Origin: Stenotrophomonas africana
Lineage (GTDB): Bacteria; Pseudomonadota; Gammaproteobacteria; Xanthomonadales; Xanthomonadaceae
NCBI RefSeq assembly: GCF_013004645.1
Contig: NZ_JABEME010000001.1
Location: 372,001 to 436,000 of the forward strand
Direction of reading: 5' to 3'
Length of the DNA stretch: 64,000 nucleotides
Shown here one piece after another: positions 46,361-55,285 of this stretch. A program made the position numbers and the translations under genes. Numbering within the stretch: the first letter of the stretch is position 1; each line of letters starts with the position of its first letter. Below the pieces are notes generated by a model. That model did no database searches and was not told where the DNA came from. It saw only the letters and a program-made list of their open reading frames with translations.

Positions 46361-46386
46361 CGCCCGAGCATGGGCTCGGGCGCTAC
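46361..46386. repeat. Single SMAG-type REP unit
   Basis: CGCCCGAGCATGGGCTCGGGCG followed by CTAC lies between the end of ffh and the start of the nitronate monooxygenase gene. Confidence 0.75.
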
Positions 46387-46410
46387 ATCAGATTGCGGAC
46401 CGGACCAGGA

Positions 46411-47787
46411 TCAACGGAACGGCATGCCGCGGCCGCCCATGGCGCCCATCATGCCCTTCATGCTGCGCAACATGCCCTTCATGCCACCGCCGGCCATCTT
46501 GCTCATCATCTTTTCCATCTGCATGTACTGCTTCATCAACTTGTTGACGTCAGCCGGAGTCACGCCCGAGCCCTTGGCAATGCGCGCGCGGCGCGAGCCG
46601 TTGAGCAGGTTCGGGTTGCGCCGTTCCTTCTTGGTCATCGAGTTGATGATCGCGATCATGCGCGGCACTTCCTTGCCCTGGCTGACCTGCTGCTTCAGAT
46701 GATCGGGGATGTTGCCCAAGCCCGGCAGCTTGTCCATCAGGCCGCCGATGCCGCCCATGTTCTGCATCTGCTCCAGCTGGTCACGCATGTCGTTCAGGTC
46801 GAACTTCTTGCCCTTGGCGACCTTCTCGGCCAGCTTGGCAGCCTTGTCCTTGTCGACCTGCTGCTCGACCTGCTCGACCAGCGACAGCACGTCGCCCATG
46901 TCGAGGATGCGGCTGGCGATACGGTCCGGGTGGAACACGTCCAGGCCTTCCGGCTTTTCGCTGACGCCGACGAACTTGATCGGCTTGCCGGTGATGTAGC
47001 GCACGCTCAGTGCGGCACCGCCACGGGCGTCACCGTCGGTCTTGGTCAGCACCACACCAGTCAGCGGCAGGGCGTCGCCGAAGGCCTTGGCGGTATTGGC
47101 CGCGTCCTGGCCGGTCATGGCGTCGACCACGAACAGGGTTTCGGCCGGATTCACCGCCGCGTGCAGGGCCTTGATCTCGGCCATCATCGCTTCGTCGATG
47201 GCCAGGCGGCCGGCGGTATCGACCAGCAGTACGTCGACGAACGACTTGCGGGCATCGTCGATGGCGGCGCGGACGATGGCTTCCGGCTTCTGGTCGGCGC
47301 TGGACGGGAAGAACAGCACGCCCACCTGCTCGGCCAGGGTCTTCAGCTGCTCGATCGCGGCCGGACGGTAGACGTCGGCCGAGACCACCATCACCTTCTT
47401 CTTGCGCTTTTCCTTCAGGTGCTTGGCCAGCTTGCCCACCGTGGTGGTCTTGCCGGCGCCCTGCAGGCCCGCCATCAGGATGATGGCCGGGGCGGGCACG
47501 TTGAGGTTCAGGTCGTTGGCTTCGGCGCCCATCACCGCGGTCAGCTCGTCGCGCACGACCTTGATCAGGGCCTGGCCCGGGGTCAGCGACTTCAGCACTT
47601 CCTGGCCGACCGCGCGCACCTTGATGCGCTCGATCAGGGCCTGCACCACCGGCAGCGCAACGTCGGCTTCGAGCAGCGCGATGCGCACTTCGCGGGTCGC
47701 CTCGCGGATGTTCTCCTCGGTCAGGCGGCCACGGCCACGCAGGCGCTCGATGGTGCCGGAAAGGCGCTGGGTCAGGGACTCGAACAT
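46411..47787 (-). CDS. ffh: Signal recognition particle protein Ffh
   Basis: The 458-residue SRP GTPase that targets membrane proteins co-translationally. The N domain (FESLTQRLSGTIERLRGRG) precedes the G domain with GLQGAGKTTTVGKLA, VLLVDTAGR, VVLTKTDGDARGG and the DARGGAALS loop. The methionine-rich M domain (LMKQYMQMEKMMSKMAGGGMKGMLRSMKGMMG) binds 4.5S RNA and signal peptides. The start is ATG 47787. It is divergent from the CcsA-like gene, an arrangement common in gammaproteobacteria. Confidence 0.98.
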   Translation of the reverse strand: MFESLTQRLSGTIERLRGRGRLTEENIREATREVRIALLEADVALPVVQALIERIKVRAVGQEVLKSLTPGQALIKVVRDELTAVMGAEANDLNLNVPAPAIILMAGLQGAGKTTTVGKLAKHLKEKRKKKVMVVSADVYRPAAIEQLKTLAEQVGVLFFPSSADQKPEAIVRAAIDDARKSFVDVLLVDTAGRLAIDEAMMAEIKALHAAVNPAETLFVVDAMTGQDAANTAKAFGDALPLTGVVLTKTDGDARGGAALSVRYITGKPIKFVGVSEKPEGLDVFHPDRIASRILDMGDVLSLVEQVEQQVDKDKAAKLAEKVAKGKKFDLNDMRDQLEQMQNMGGIGGLMDKLPGLGNIPDHLKQQVSQGKEVPRMIAIINSMTKKERRNPNLLNGSRRARIAKGSGVTPADVNKLMKQYMQMEKMMSKMAGGGMKGMLRSMKGMMGAMGGRGMPFR

Positions 47788-47828
47788 GCGGCGCAACCTG
47801 TCTGAAAGCGGGGGACAATAAGGCCGAC

Positions 47829-47834
47829 AGTATA
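47829..47834 (-). promoter_or_regulatory. Candidate -10 element of ffh
   Basis: On the minus strand a TATACT hexamer lies 41 bp upstream of the ffh ATG. No good -35 is seen at 17 bp, so this is a tentative assignment. Confidence 0.4.
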
Positions 47835-47909
47835 ACGGGTCCGGCTGTCTCCCCGGACTGCGACCACGGGGCCGTCGCCACCACCGCAGGGGTATGCGAA
47901 ACTGCAACG

Positions 47910-48704
47910 ATGACAATCGTTCTCATCGCCGTCCTGCTCTACCTGGCCGCCAGTGCCCTGCTGGTGCGCGCGCTCGGCCGCGATGAAAGCACCGGCTCCC
48001 CCACCTGGCTGTGGCCGGCCCTGCCGGCGATGCTGCTGCATGGCGGCTACCACGTGATGGTGGCGATGCGCACCAACGGCGGGCCGGATATGCACTTCTT
48101 CGCCGCGCTGTCGCTGGTCGGCCTGGGCATGGCCTGGTTGACCTCGCTGGTCGGCGCACGCGGGCGGATGTCGGCGTTGGGCGTGGTGGTGTTCCCGCTG
48201 GCCGCGGTGCTGCTGCTGGCCTACCACGGCTACGGCCACGAACCGAGCAAGGTGCTGGGCTGGCGCCTGGCCAGCCACGCCTGGCTGGCCCTGCTGGCCT
48301 ACGCCACGCTGAGCATCGCCGCGCTGCTGGCGATCATGCTGTGGCTGCAGGAACGCGCACTGCGCCGCCGTGAGTTCCGCCCATGGCTGCGGGCGCTGCC
48401 GCCGCTGGCCGACCTGGAATCACTGCTGTTCCGGGTGATCACCGTCGGCTTCGCGCTGCTGACCCTGACCCTGGTCACCGGCGTGCTGTTCGTCGACGAT
48501 CTGCTGGCACAGAAGCTGGTGCACAAGACGGTGCTGAGCGTGCTGTCGTGGATCGTGTTCGGCGTGCTGCTGATCGGCCGCCGCCGCTACGGCTGGCGCG
48601 GCATGAAGGCGGTGCACTGGACGCTGGCGGCGATGCTGTTGCTGCTGCTGGCCTTCTTCGGCAGCCAGTTCGTGATCGAACTGGTGTTCGGGCACACGCG
48701 ATAG
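47910..48704 (+). CDS. CcsA/YpjD-family membrane protein (cytochrome c assembly-like)
   Basis: A 264-residue inner-membrane protein with eight hydrophobic segments, related to CcsA/ResC-type heme-handling proteins and to E. coli YpjD. Conserved pieces include LHGGYHVMVAM, FFAALSLVGLGMAWL, SHAWLALLAYATLSIAALLAIML and HKTVLSVLSWIVFGVLLIGRRRYGWRGMKAVHWTLAA. The WWD heme motif of true CcsA is not seen, so an actual role in cytochrome c assembly is doubtful. It is adjacent to ffh, as ypjD is in E. coli. Confidence 0.85.
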   Translation: MTIVLIAVLLYLAASALLVRALGRDESTGSPTWLWPALPAMLLHGGYHVMVAMRTNGGPDMHFFAALSLVGLGMAWLTSLVGARGRMSALGVVVFPLAAVLLLAYHGYGHEPSKVLGWRLASHAWLALLAYATLSIAALLAIMLWLQERALRRREFRPWLRALPPLADLESLLFRVITVGFALLTLTLVTGVLFVDDLLAQKLVHKTVLSVLSWIVFGVLLIGRRRYGWRGMKAVHWTLAAMLLLLLAFFGSQFVIELVFGHTR

Positions 48705-48708
48705 AAGC

Positions 48709-48729
48709 GTGCCGACCAACGGTCGGCAC
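48709..48729. repeat. REP-like palindrome after the CcsA-like gene
   Basis: GTGCCGACC-AAC-GGTCGGCAC is a 9-bp perfect hairpin five bases after the stop; it resembles a SMAG unit with decayed ends and may also terminate transcription. Confidence 0.5.
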
Positions 48730-48744
48730 CCACCGGCGCTACCG

Positions 48745-49203
48745 TCAAGGCTGGGCCAGGATCTTCCGCACCGAACGGCCGCTGTTGGTGAGGATGTCAT
48801 CGATCTGCCAGCAGCCCTGGCCCTGGCGCACCATCGGCAGGCGGGTCACGTAGGCCTTCTTCCATACCGAATAGCGCATCTCGACCTGGCCGGCGGTGGC
48901 CGAAGCCTCTTTCCAGCTGTAACGCACCGGGGCTTCGATGTCGCCGTCCTGCGCATCCAGCCAGGGATCGGAATCGATCGTGCAGATGCCCTCTTCGCGC
49001 TGCTGGCAGGCGCGCTCATCGCGCAGTGCCTTGCCGAAGGCCGGGCTGACCAGCGCGGCCGGCGGCTCCAGCAGATCACCGTTACCGGTCGTCGCTTCGT
49101 AGAAGGCACGGGCTACAGCCACTGGCTCCTGGCAGGCCGGCGCGGCCTGCACGATGGGGGCCAGCAGCAGCCCGGCGATCACGAACATCCCTGTCCTGCG
49201 CAT
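48745..49203 (-). CDS. Exported hypothetical protein
   Basis: A 152-residue protein with a signal peptide (RRTGMFVIAGLLLAPIVQA-AP). The mature domain begins CQEPVAVARAFYEATTG, has ALVSPAFGKALRDERACQQREEGICTIDSDPWLDAQDGDIEAP, and ends with RLPMVRQGQGCWQIDDILTNSGRSVRKIL, the layout of small DUF3828-like periplasmic domains; this assignment is tentative. Four cysteines in the mature part may form two disulfides. The start at 49203 is set by the signal peptide. Function unknown. Confidence 0.75.
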   Translation of the reverse strand: MRRTGMFVIAGLLLAPIVQAAPACQEPVAVARAFYEATTGNGDLLEPPAALVSPAFGKALRDERACQQREEGICTIDSDPWLDAQDGDIEAPVRYSWKEASATAGQVEMRYSVWKKAYVTRLPMVRQGQGCWQIDDILTNSGRSVRKILAQP

Positions 49204-49232
49204 ATCGCGTTCCTTGGTGATGATGATTCGTT

Positions 49233-49293
49233 GTAGAGCCGAGCCCATGCTCGGCTGATTATCCGCATGAGCCGAGCACAGGCTCGGCTCTAC
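49233..49293. repeat. SMAG-type REP pair
   Basis: A GTAGAGCCGAGCCCATGCTCGGCT unit is followed by an inverted AGCCGAGCACAGGCTCGGCTCTAC unit, 61 bp in total, between the TPR gene and the exported hypothetical protein gene. Confidence 0.87.
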
Positions 49294-49306
49294 ACGAGCC
49301 TGGAGC

Positions 49307-51613
49307 TTACAACCCGTAACGCTCGATCACGTCCAGATGTGGCTGGCGGTCCTGGTCGCAGGCTTCGGCCAGCCGCAGCCAGCAGTGTGGGTGCGGCCAC
49401 TTTGCGGTTTCCTGCTGCAGGAAGCGGTGCAGCGCCAGCGGCGCATGGTCCTGCGGCTGGGCAACCGTGAACAGCAGGCCCGGCAGCGTGCCCTCCTCCA
49501 TGTCTGGGTCGGTGACCGTGTAGTCCGGGCGGCTGTGCGACCACACCTTCCAGCCCTGCGCCTCGGCGGCTTCGACGAAGGCATTCCACGCCTCTTCGCC
49601 CGGGTGCGCGCCGTCGATCAGCCAGCTGCGGGCGAAGCCACCGCGCTCCAGTACATGCACCTGCGCATAGGTCGGGATGAAATGCTCGCGCGCTTCCTCT
49701 TCTTCCGGCGCCGGATGTACCAACGCAGCATCGAACACCACCCAGTCGCCCACCTGCTGCGCACGGTTGGCCGGCGCGTTTTCGACGACGCGTGCGGTGA
49801 CCGGGCCACTGCGGCGTGCGTAGTATTCCATCGGCTCGCCGTTCTCTTCGCTGCGGATGATCACCCAGCCCCAGGGTTCCTCGACCACGCCCTCCTGGCT
49901 GGACAGCTCCATGCCGATCGCGGCCGCCGAGCGGCGCACCGCATCCCAGTCGCGTGCCGCGCTGGCCGCACTCATGTGGTCCCAATGCGCGGCATTCGGT
50001 TCTTCCAGCAGCTCCACCAGCTGCGCATAGCAGGCCTGTGCTTCCCTGAAGCGGTCGGTTTCCATGTACATGCGCGCCAGCGTGCCACGCGCGCCGTGCG
50101 AGCCCGGAGACAGCTCCAGAAGCGATCGGGTCGCCTGCTCCAGGGCCGGCCAATCGGACACGCGACGGGCACGCTGCACTTCGCACCAATGCGCGAATAC
50201 CGGCACGCTGCCACGGTAGACCCCGGCCAGCTGGCGCAGGCCCTCGTCGTCGCCCTGCTCGGTCAGCCAGCGCATCAGCGTGTAGGCCGCAGGACCGTCT
50301 TCCTGCGTATGCGCGCGCACGAAACGCCACAGCAATGCGCGCGCTTCGGCCTGTGCGCCACAGGCGCTCAAGGCGGAGGCAGCCATCTCGGCCAGCGCCT
50401 CGTCATCGGGTTGCTGTTCGTGCGCCTGCAGCAGCCACTGCGCCTCACGCTCCGGATCGCGCGACTGGTTCTGCTCGCCCTGCGCGTCCAGCCAGGCCAG
50501 CAGTTCCGACGCCGGCACCGGCAGCGGTGCGACATCGGGCAAGGCATCGATGCGCGCGGCCAGGCCGGCCACCAGCGCTGCCGCACCACGGTCCTGGCGC
50601 AGCTGCGCCAGATGGGTACGCGCCAGTTCCAGCTGGCGCAGCGCCACCCAGCGTGCGCCACGCTGCAGGGCCAGCTCCAGGCTCAGCGCAGCGACTTCGA
50701 TCAGCAGGCGGTGCGAACCAACCTCGGCAAAGTGTTCGATGATGGTGTTGAAGCGCGTGCCCAGATCCCAGGTATTGCGCGTTGGATCGCGCCGGCACAG
50801 CGCTGCGGCGGTGTTCGCCCACAGCCGCCAGTAGGTAGGCGTCAGCTCGCTCCACGGCACCAGCTGCTGCACGGCCTCTTCGTCGCGGCCCAGCTGGGCC
50901 AGCGCCCACGCCTTGGACAGGCGGCGCGGCACCGTACAGTTGGCCGGCTCGTACTCGCCCGACGCGGCCACTTCGGCCTCGCGCTTCTCGATCAGCACCA
51001 GCGCTTCTTCGGCGCGGCCCATGCCCAGCAGGATCTTGATCTGCATCTCCGGGAAGCTGTCGAACACTTCCTTGCCGCAGGCCTCGATCGCATCCGACTG
51101 CACCTGCAGGTAGTCCAGCGCGTCCTGGCCGCGGCCATCGTCAAGCAGGGCATCTGCCTTCTCGCAGCTCAGGCACTGGAAGCAGGCCCAGCTAGGATCG
51201 ATGCGACCCAGCGTTTCGTCGCAGACCTCGATGCGTTCGGGCACCCAGCCCGGGCCATCGATGTTGCCGTAGCAGGCCGCCAGATCCTGGGTCACGCAGA
51301 TCGACTGCGGGCACTCCAGCGTATCCTCACGATGCGCACGCTCGAACAGCGCCACGGCTTCGCCCAGCGCGCTCTCGCCTTCGACGCGGTTGCCGACGCG
51401 GTTGCGCAGCGCCCAGTGGCCGACGTAGACGTCGACCCACGGGTTATCCAGCGCCTTGCCCAACGCACGCGCTTCGGGCAGCAGCGCGTCGACGCGGTCG
51501 ACACGCAATTCGCTCACCTCGTCAGCGAGGCGGTTCAGCAGATGCGCGTTCTGCGCCTGGCCGGCCTGGCGCAGGTCACCCTGCAGCTTTTCGACCCAGT
51601 TCCAGATGTCCAT
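49307..51613 (-). CDS. TPR-repeat protein paired with an Hsp90-like ATPase
   Basis: A 768-residue predicted cytosolic protein. Helical repeats with TPR character fill most of residues 1-560, for example SKAWALAQLGRDEEAVQQLVPWSELTPTYWRLWANTAAAL and LEQATRSLLELSPGSHGARGTLARMYMETDRFREAQACYAQLVELL. The last 200 residues are a different, mixed alpha/beta domain (WGWVIIRSEENGEPMEYYARRSGPVTARV, WLIDGAHPGEEAWNAFVEAAEAQGWKVWSHSRP). It follows the Hsp90-family gene by 48 bp on the same strand. In eukaryotes TPR proteins are Hsp90 co-chaperones; a comparable partnership is possible but unproven here. Confidence 0.85.
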   Translation of the reverse strand: MDIWNWVEKLQGDLRQAGQAQNAHLLNRLADEVSELRVDRVDALLPEARALGKALDNPWVDVYVGHWALRNRVGNRVEGESALGEAVALFERAHREDTLECPQSICVTQDLAACYGNIDGPGWVPERIEVCDETLGRIDPSWACFQCLSCEKADALLDDGRGQDALDYLQVQSDAIEACGKEVFDSFPEMQIKILLGMGRAEEALVLIEKREAEVAASGEYEPANCTVPRRLSKAWALAQLGRDEEAVQQLVPWSELTPTYWRLWANTAAALCRRDPTRNTWDLGTRFNTIIEHFAEVGSHRLLIEVAALSLELALQRGARWVALRQLELARTHLAQLRQDRGAAALVAGLAARIDALPDVAPLPVPASELLAWLDAQGEQNQSRDPEREAQWLLQAHEQQPDDEALAEMAASALSACGAQAEARALLWRFVRAHTQEDGPAAYTLMRWLTEQGDDEGLRQLAGVYRGSVPVFAHWCEVQRARRVSDWPALEQATRSLLELSPGSHGARGTLARMYMETDRFREAQACYAQLVELLEEPNAAHWDHMSAASAARDWDAVRRSAAAIGMELSSQEGVVEEPWGWVIIRSEENGEPMEYYARRSGPVTARVVENAPANRAQQVGDWVVFDAALVHPAPEEEEAREHFIPTYAQVHVLERGGFARSWLIDGAHPGEEAWNAFVEAAEAQGWKVWSHSRPDYTVTDPDMEEGTLPGLLFTVAQPQDHAPLALHRFLQQETAKWPHPHCWLRLAEACDQDRQPHLDVIERYGL

Positions 51614-51661
51614 GGGGTAAGTGCTCCTGTCTAGCGAAGGCTGGATGAGAGATTGCGGTGC

Positions 51662-53518
51662 TCAGCGCAGCATCTGCTGCAGGGCACCGGCGATATCGGT
51701 AAAGGCGCCGTTGAGATCCGGGCCGGGCGTGGCGGTCGCGCGGGCCAGCGGACGGCCCTGCGCGGCGACGATGATCTTCAGCGAGCGCAGCAGACGAGCG
51801 GCGGCTTCGGCCTGCGGATGGCCCTCGCGCTGGGCGCGCAGCAGCGCCTGCACCGCCGGGTTGTCGAGGTTGAGGTACAGCCGCGAGGGTGCACGTGATT
51901 CGATGCGTGCGGTGAACTGCCGCGCCAGGCGCAGCGCAGCCATCGAAACGCGCTTGTCGTTCTCATCGTCTTCCAGGCGCTGCTTCAGCTCGGCCTCGCG
52001 GTCGGGCACCACCACCACCGGCAGCGACTCGGGGCTGAAGCGTGCCGGCAGCAGCTGTTCGCCGTCACCCAGCTGCTCGCCCAGCCATGCCAGCTGCGCC
52101 TCGTCGAGGCTGTCGTCGCTGCGGAACAGCGCACGGTTGCCCTGTTCGGTACCGAGTTCAACCAGACGCAGGCCCTTGGCCTGGGCCCAGCGACGCAGGA
52201 ACGGCACCACTGCATAGCGATGGCCATGCGCGACCGGCACGCCCATCGCGCGGAACAGCATTTCCTCGAAGCCGCCGCCGTTGTCGAGGATCACATGCAC
52301 GGCACCGCGTGCGGGCAGCGCACTGGCAGGCAGGTCGCCCTGCGAGGTCGGCACGCGCACGTGTTCCAGCAGCAGGTCGAACAGGCGGTCATCGCATAGC
52401 GCTGCACCCAGCAGGGCCTCGTTGTGGCGGGTCAATACCCGCCGCCAGGCTTCCGGCTGCTGCCGCGCGACGTCAGCCAGGCCATCGATCAGCGCCTCCA
52501 ACAAGGCATGCTGCACGGCGCGGTACTGGTCGTCGCGCTGCAGGTCTTCGCGGCTGGCGGTAGGCGTGAGCCGGGAGGATTCGATCACCCCGCCAATGAA
52601 ACCGGCCCATGGCGGCAGCAGGTCGCGGGCGTCGTCATCCAGCAGCATGCCGCGCACGAACACCGACAGGTTGCGGTTGTCACTGGTGCCGTAGGTGGCA
52701 CCATCCTGCACCCACAGCAGGCCGGTCGCATCGCTGCTGCCATCGGCACGCAGTGGCACGGTGACGATCGGCTCGAAATCATGTTCGAAACGCGCGGCGA
52801 ACTGCAGTGCCTGCCGGCGCGCCTGCACCGGATGCAGGGCAACATCACTCTGCCCGCGCCACGGCGGCGGCTCGGGATTGAGCGCCGCGCCCGCAGCGCC
52901 GATGAAGATCGGCTCGGACAACAACGCGCAGTAGCGGCCCAGCACCTCGTGCAGGCGCGCTTCGTTGGCCAGCGGCAGGAAATCCGGATGCAGCTCCAAC
53001 TCCACCTCGGTGCCAACCGCGCGCGCCGGCATTTCGCTGACGGTGTACTGTTCGGCGTTGCTGGACACGTACAGATGGCCCAGGTCCGGTGTCTGGTACG
53101 AGGTGGTACGCACGCTGACCCGGCGCGCCAGCACGAAGGCCGACAGGAAACCGAGGCCGAACATGCCGATCAGGCCTTCGTCGTCCTCGCCGCCCTGGCG
53201 CAGGCCACGGGTATAGCCGACGCCGACGGTAGCCAGGTAATCGTGGATCTCCTGGCGGGTCAGGCCAGCACCGGTATCGGTGATGCGCAGCACGCCGGCA
53301 CCGGCATCGACCTGCACCGAAATGCGCGAGGGCACTTCGATGCCCGGTTGTTCGATGCGGCGGCGGATGATCGAGTCGTGCGCGTTCTGCACCAGCTCAC
53401 GCAGCGCCACCACGGGGGTGGAATACAGGTGCTTGCCCAGCACCGTCATCAGTCCATTGAGATCAACTCCGGCGCGACGGATTTCGGCGTTGGGGGCGGT
53501 GGGCGCGGTGTCCTGCAT
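51662..53518 (-). CDS. Hsp90-family (HtpG-like) ATPase, divergent
   Basis: A 618-residue protein of the GHKL/Hsp90 type, close in length to HtpG (about 624). The Bergerat fold has YSTPVVALRELVQNAHDSIIRRR (catalytic Glu and Asn), LRITDTGAGLTRQEIHDYLATVG (nucleotide Asp) and LIGMFGLGFLSAFVLA (lid glycine loop), followed by GTEVELELH. The middle domain contains SRLTPTASREDLQRD, aligning with the catalytic-arginine region of HtpG. The C-terminal third is poorly conserved. A canonical HtpG is expected elsewhere in the genome, so this is probably a specialised paralogue. An 8-bp leader hairpin (53544-53563) precedes its AGGAG ribosome site. Confidence 0.88.
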   Translation of the reverse strand: MQDTAPTAPNAEIRRAGVDLNGLMTVLGKHLYSTPVVALRELVQNAHDSIIRRRIEQPGIEVPSRISVQVDAGAGVLRITDTGAGLTRQEIHDYLATVGVGYTRGLRQGGEDDEGLIGMFGLGFLSAFVLARRVSVRTTSYQTPDLGHLYVSSNAEQYTVSEMPARAVGTEVELELHPDFLPLANEARLHEVLGRYCALLSEPIFIGAAGAALNPEPPPWRGQSDVALHPVQARRQALQFAARFEHDFEPIVTVPLRADGSSDATGLLWVQDGATYGTSDNRNLSVFVRGMLLDDDARDLLPPWAGFIGGVIESSRLTPTASREDLQRDDQYRAVQHALLEALIDGLADVARQQPEAWRRVLTRHNEALLGAALCDDRLFDLLLEHVRVPTSQGDLPASALPARGAVHVILDNGGGFEEMLFRAMGVPVAHGHRYAVVPFLRRWAQAKGLRLVELGTEQGNRALFRSDDSLDEAQLAWLGEQLGDGEQLLPARFSPESLPVVVVPDREAELKQRLEDDENDKRVSMAALRLARQFTARIESRAPSRLYLNLDNPAVQALLRAQREGHPQAEAAARLLRSLKIIVAAQGRPLARATATPGPDLNGAFTDIAGALQQMLR

Positions 53519-53657
53519 GTAATCGTTTACTCCTGGGCACGGAAAGGCGCCAGAGGGCGCCTTCGTCGAGCGGGAAAAACTAGCACAGTGAAGCTGACCG
53601 TTACTGCATTGGACATGTGTAGACCCGAACCAATTGCTCGGCTGCTCCTCGCTCTTT

Positions 53658-53748
53658 GCAGAGTCGAGCCATGCTCGACTGCTGTTCGACCACCACTCGA
53701 GCATGGCTCGACCCAACACAAAGCAGCCGAGCGTGGGCTCGGCTCTAC
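53658..53748. repeat. SMAG-type REP cluster (three units, partly degenerate)
   Basis: Units based on GTCGAGCCATGCTCGAC (53658-53682, with GCAG in place of GTAG), its inverted copy (53697-53716) and GCCGAGCGTGGGCTCGGC ending in CTAC (53748) lie between radA and the Hsp90-like gene. Confidence 0.75.
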
Positions 53749-53758
53749 AGGACGGGTG

Positions 53759-55135
<1,377 letters not shown>

Positions 55136-55285
55136 CGGATGATTTCCAGCAACGGGAACAGGCGTGGCAGGATAGCCGAGCCGGGTCGCAGGTGCTGCGA
55201 CCGCTCAAGTCCCGCCTGCCCGCGCCGATAGCTGTCGCGGGCGTGCGCCTTGCGGGCGCCCCCTCCCTCCCCCTCTGGATTCAAC

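Noticed and set aside
47910-48704. True CcsA cytochrome c synthase subunit
   Set aside because: The characteristic WWD heme-handling motif was not seen and no other Ccs gene is present; it is reported as a CcsA/YpjD-like protein.
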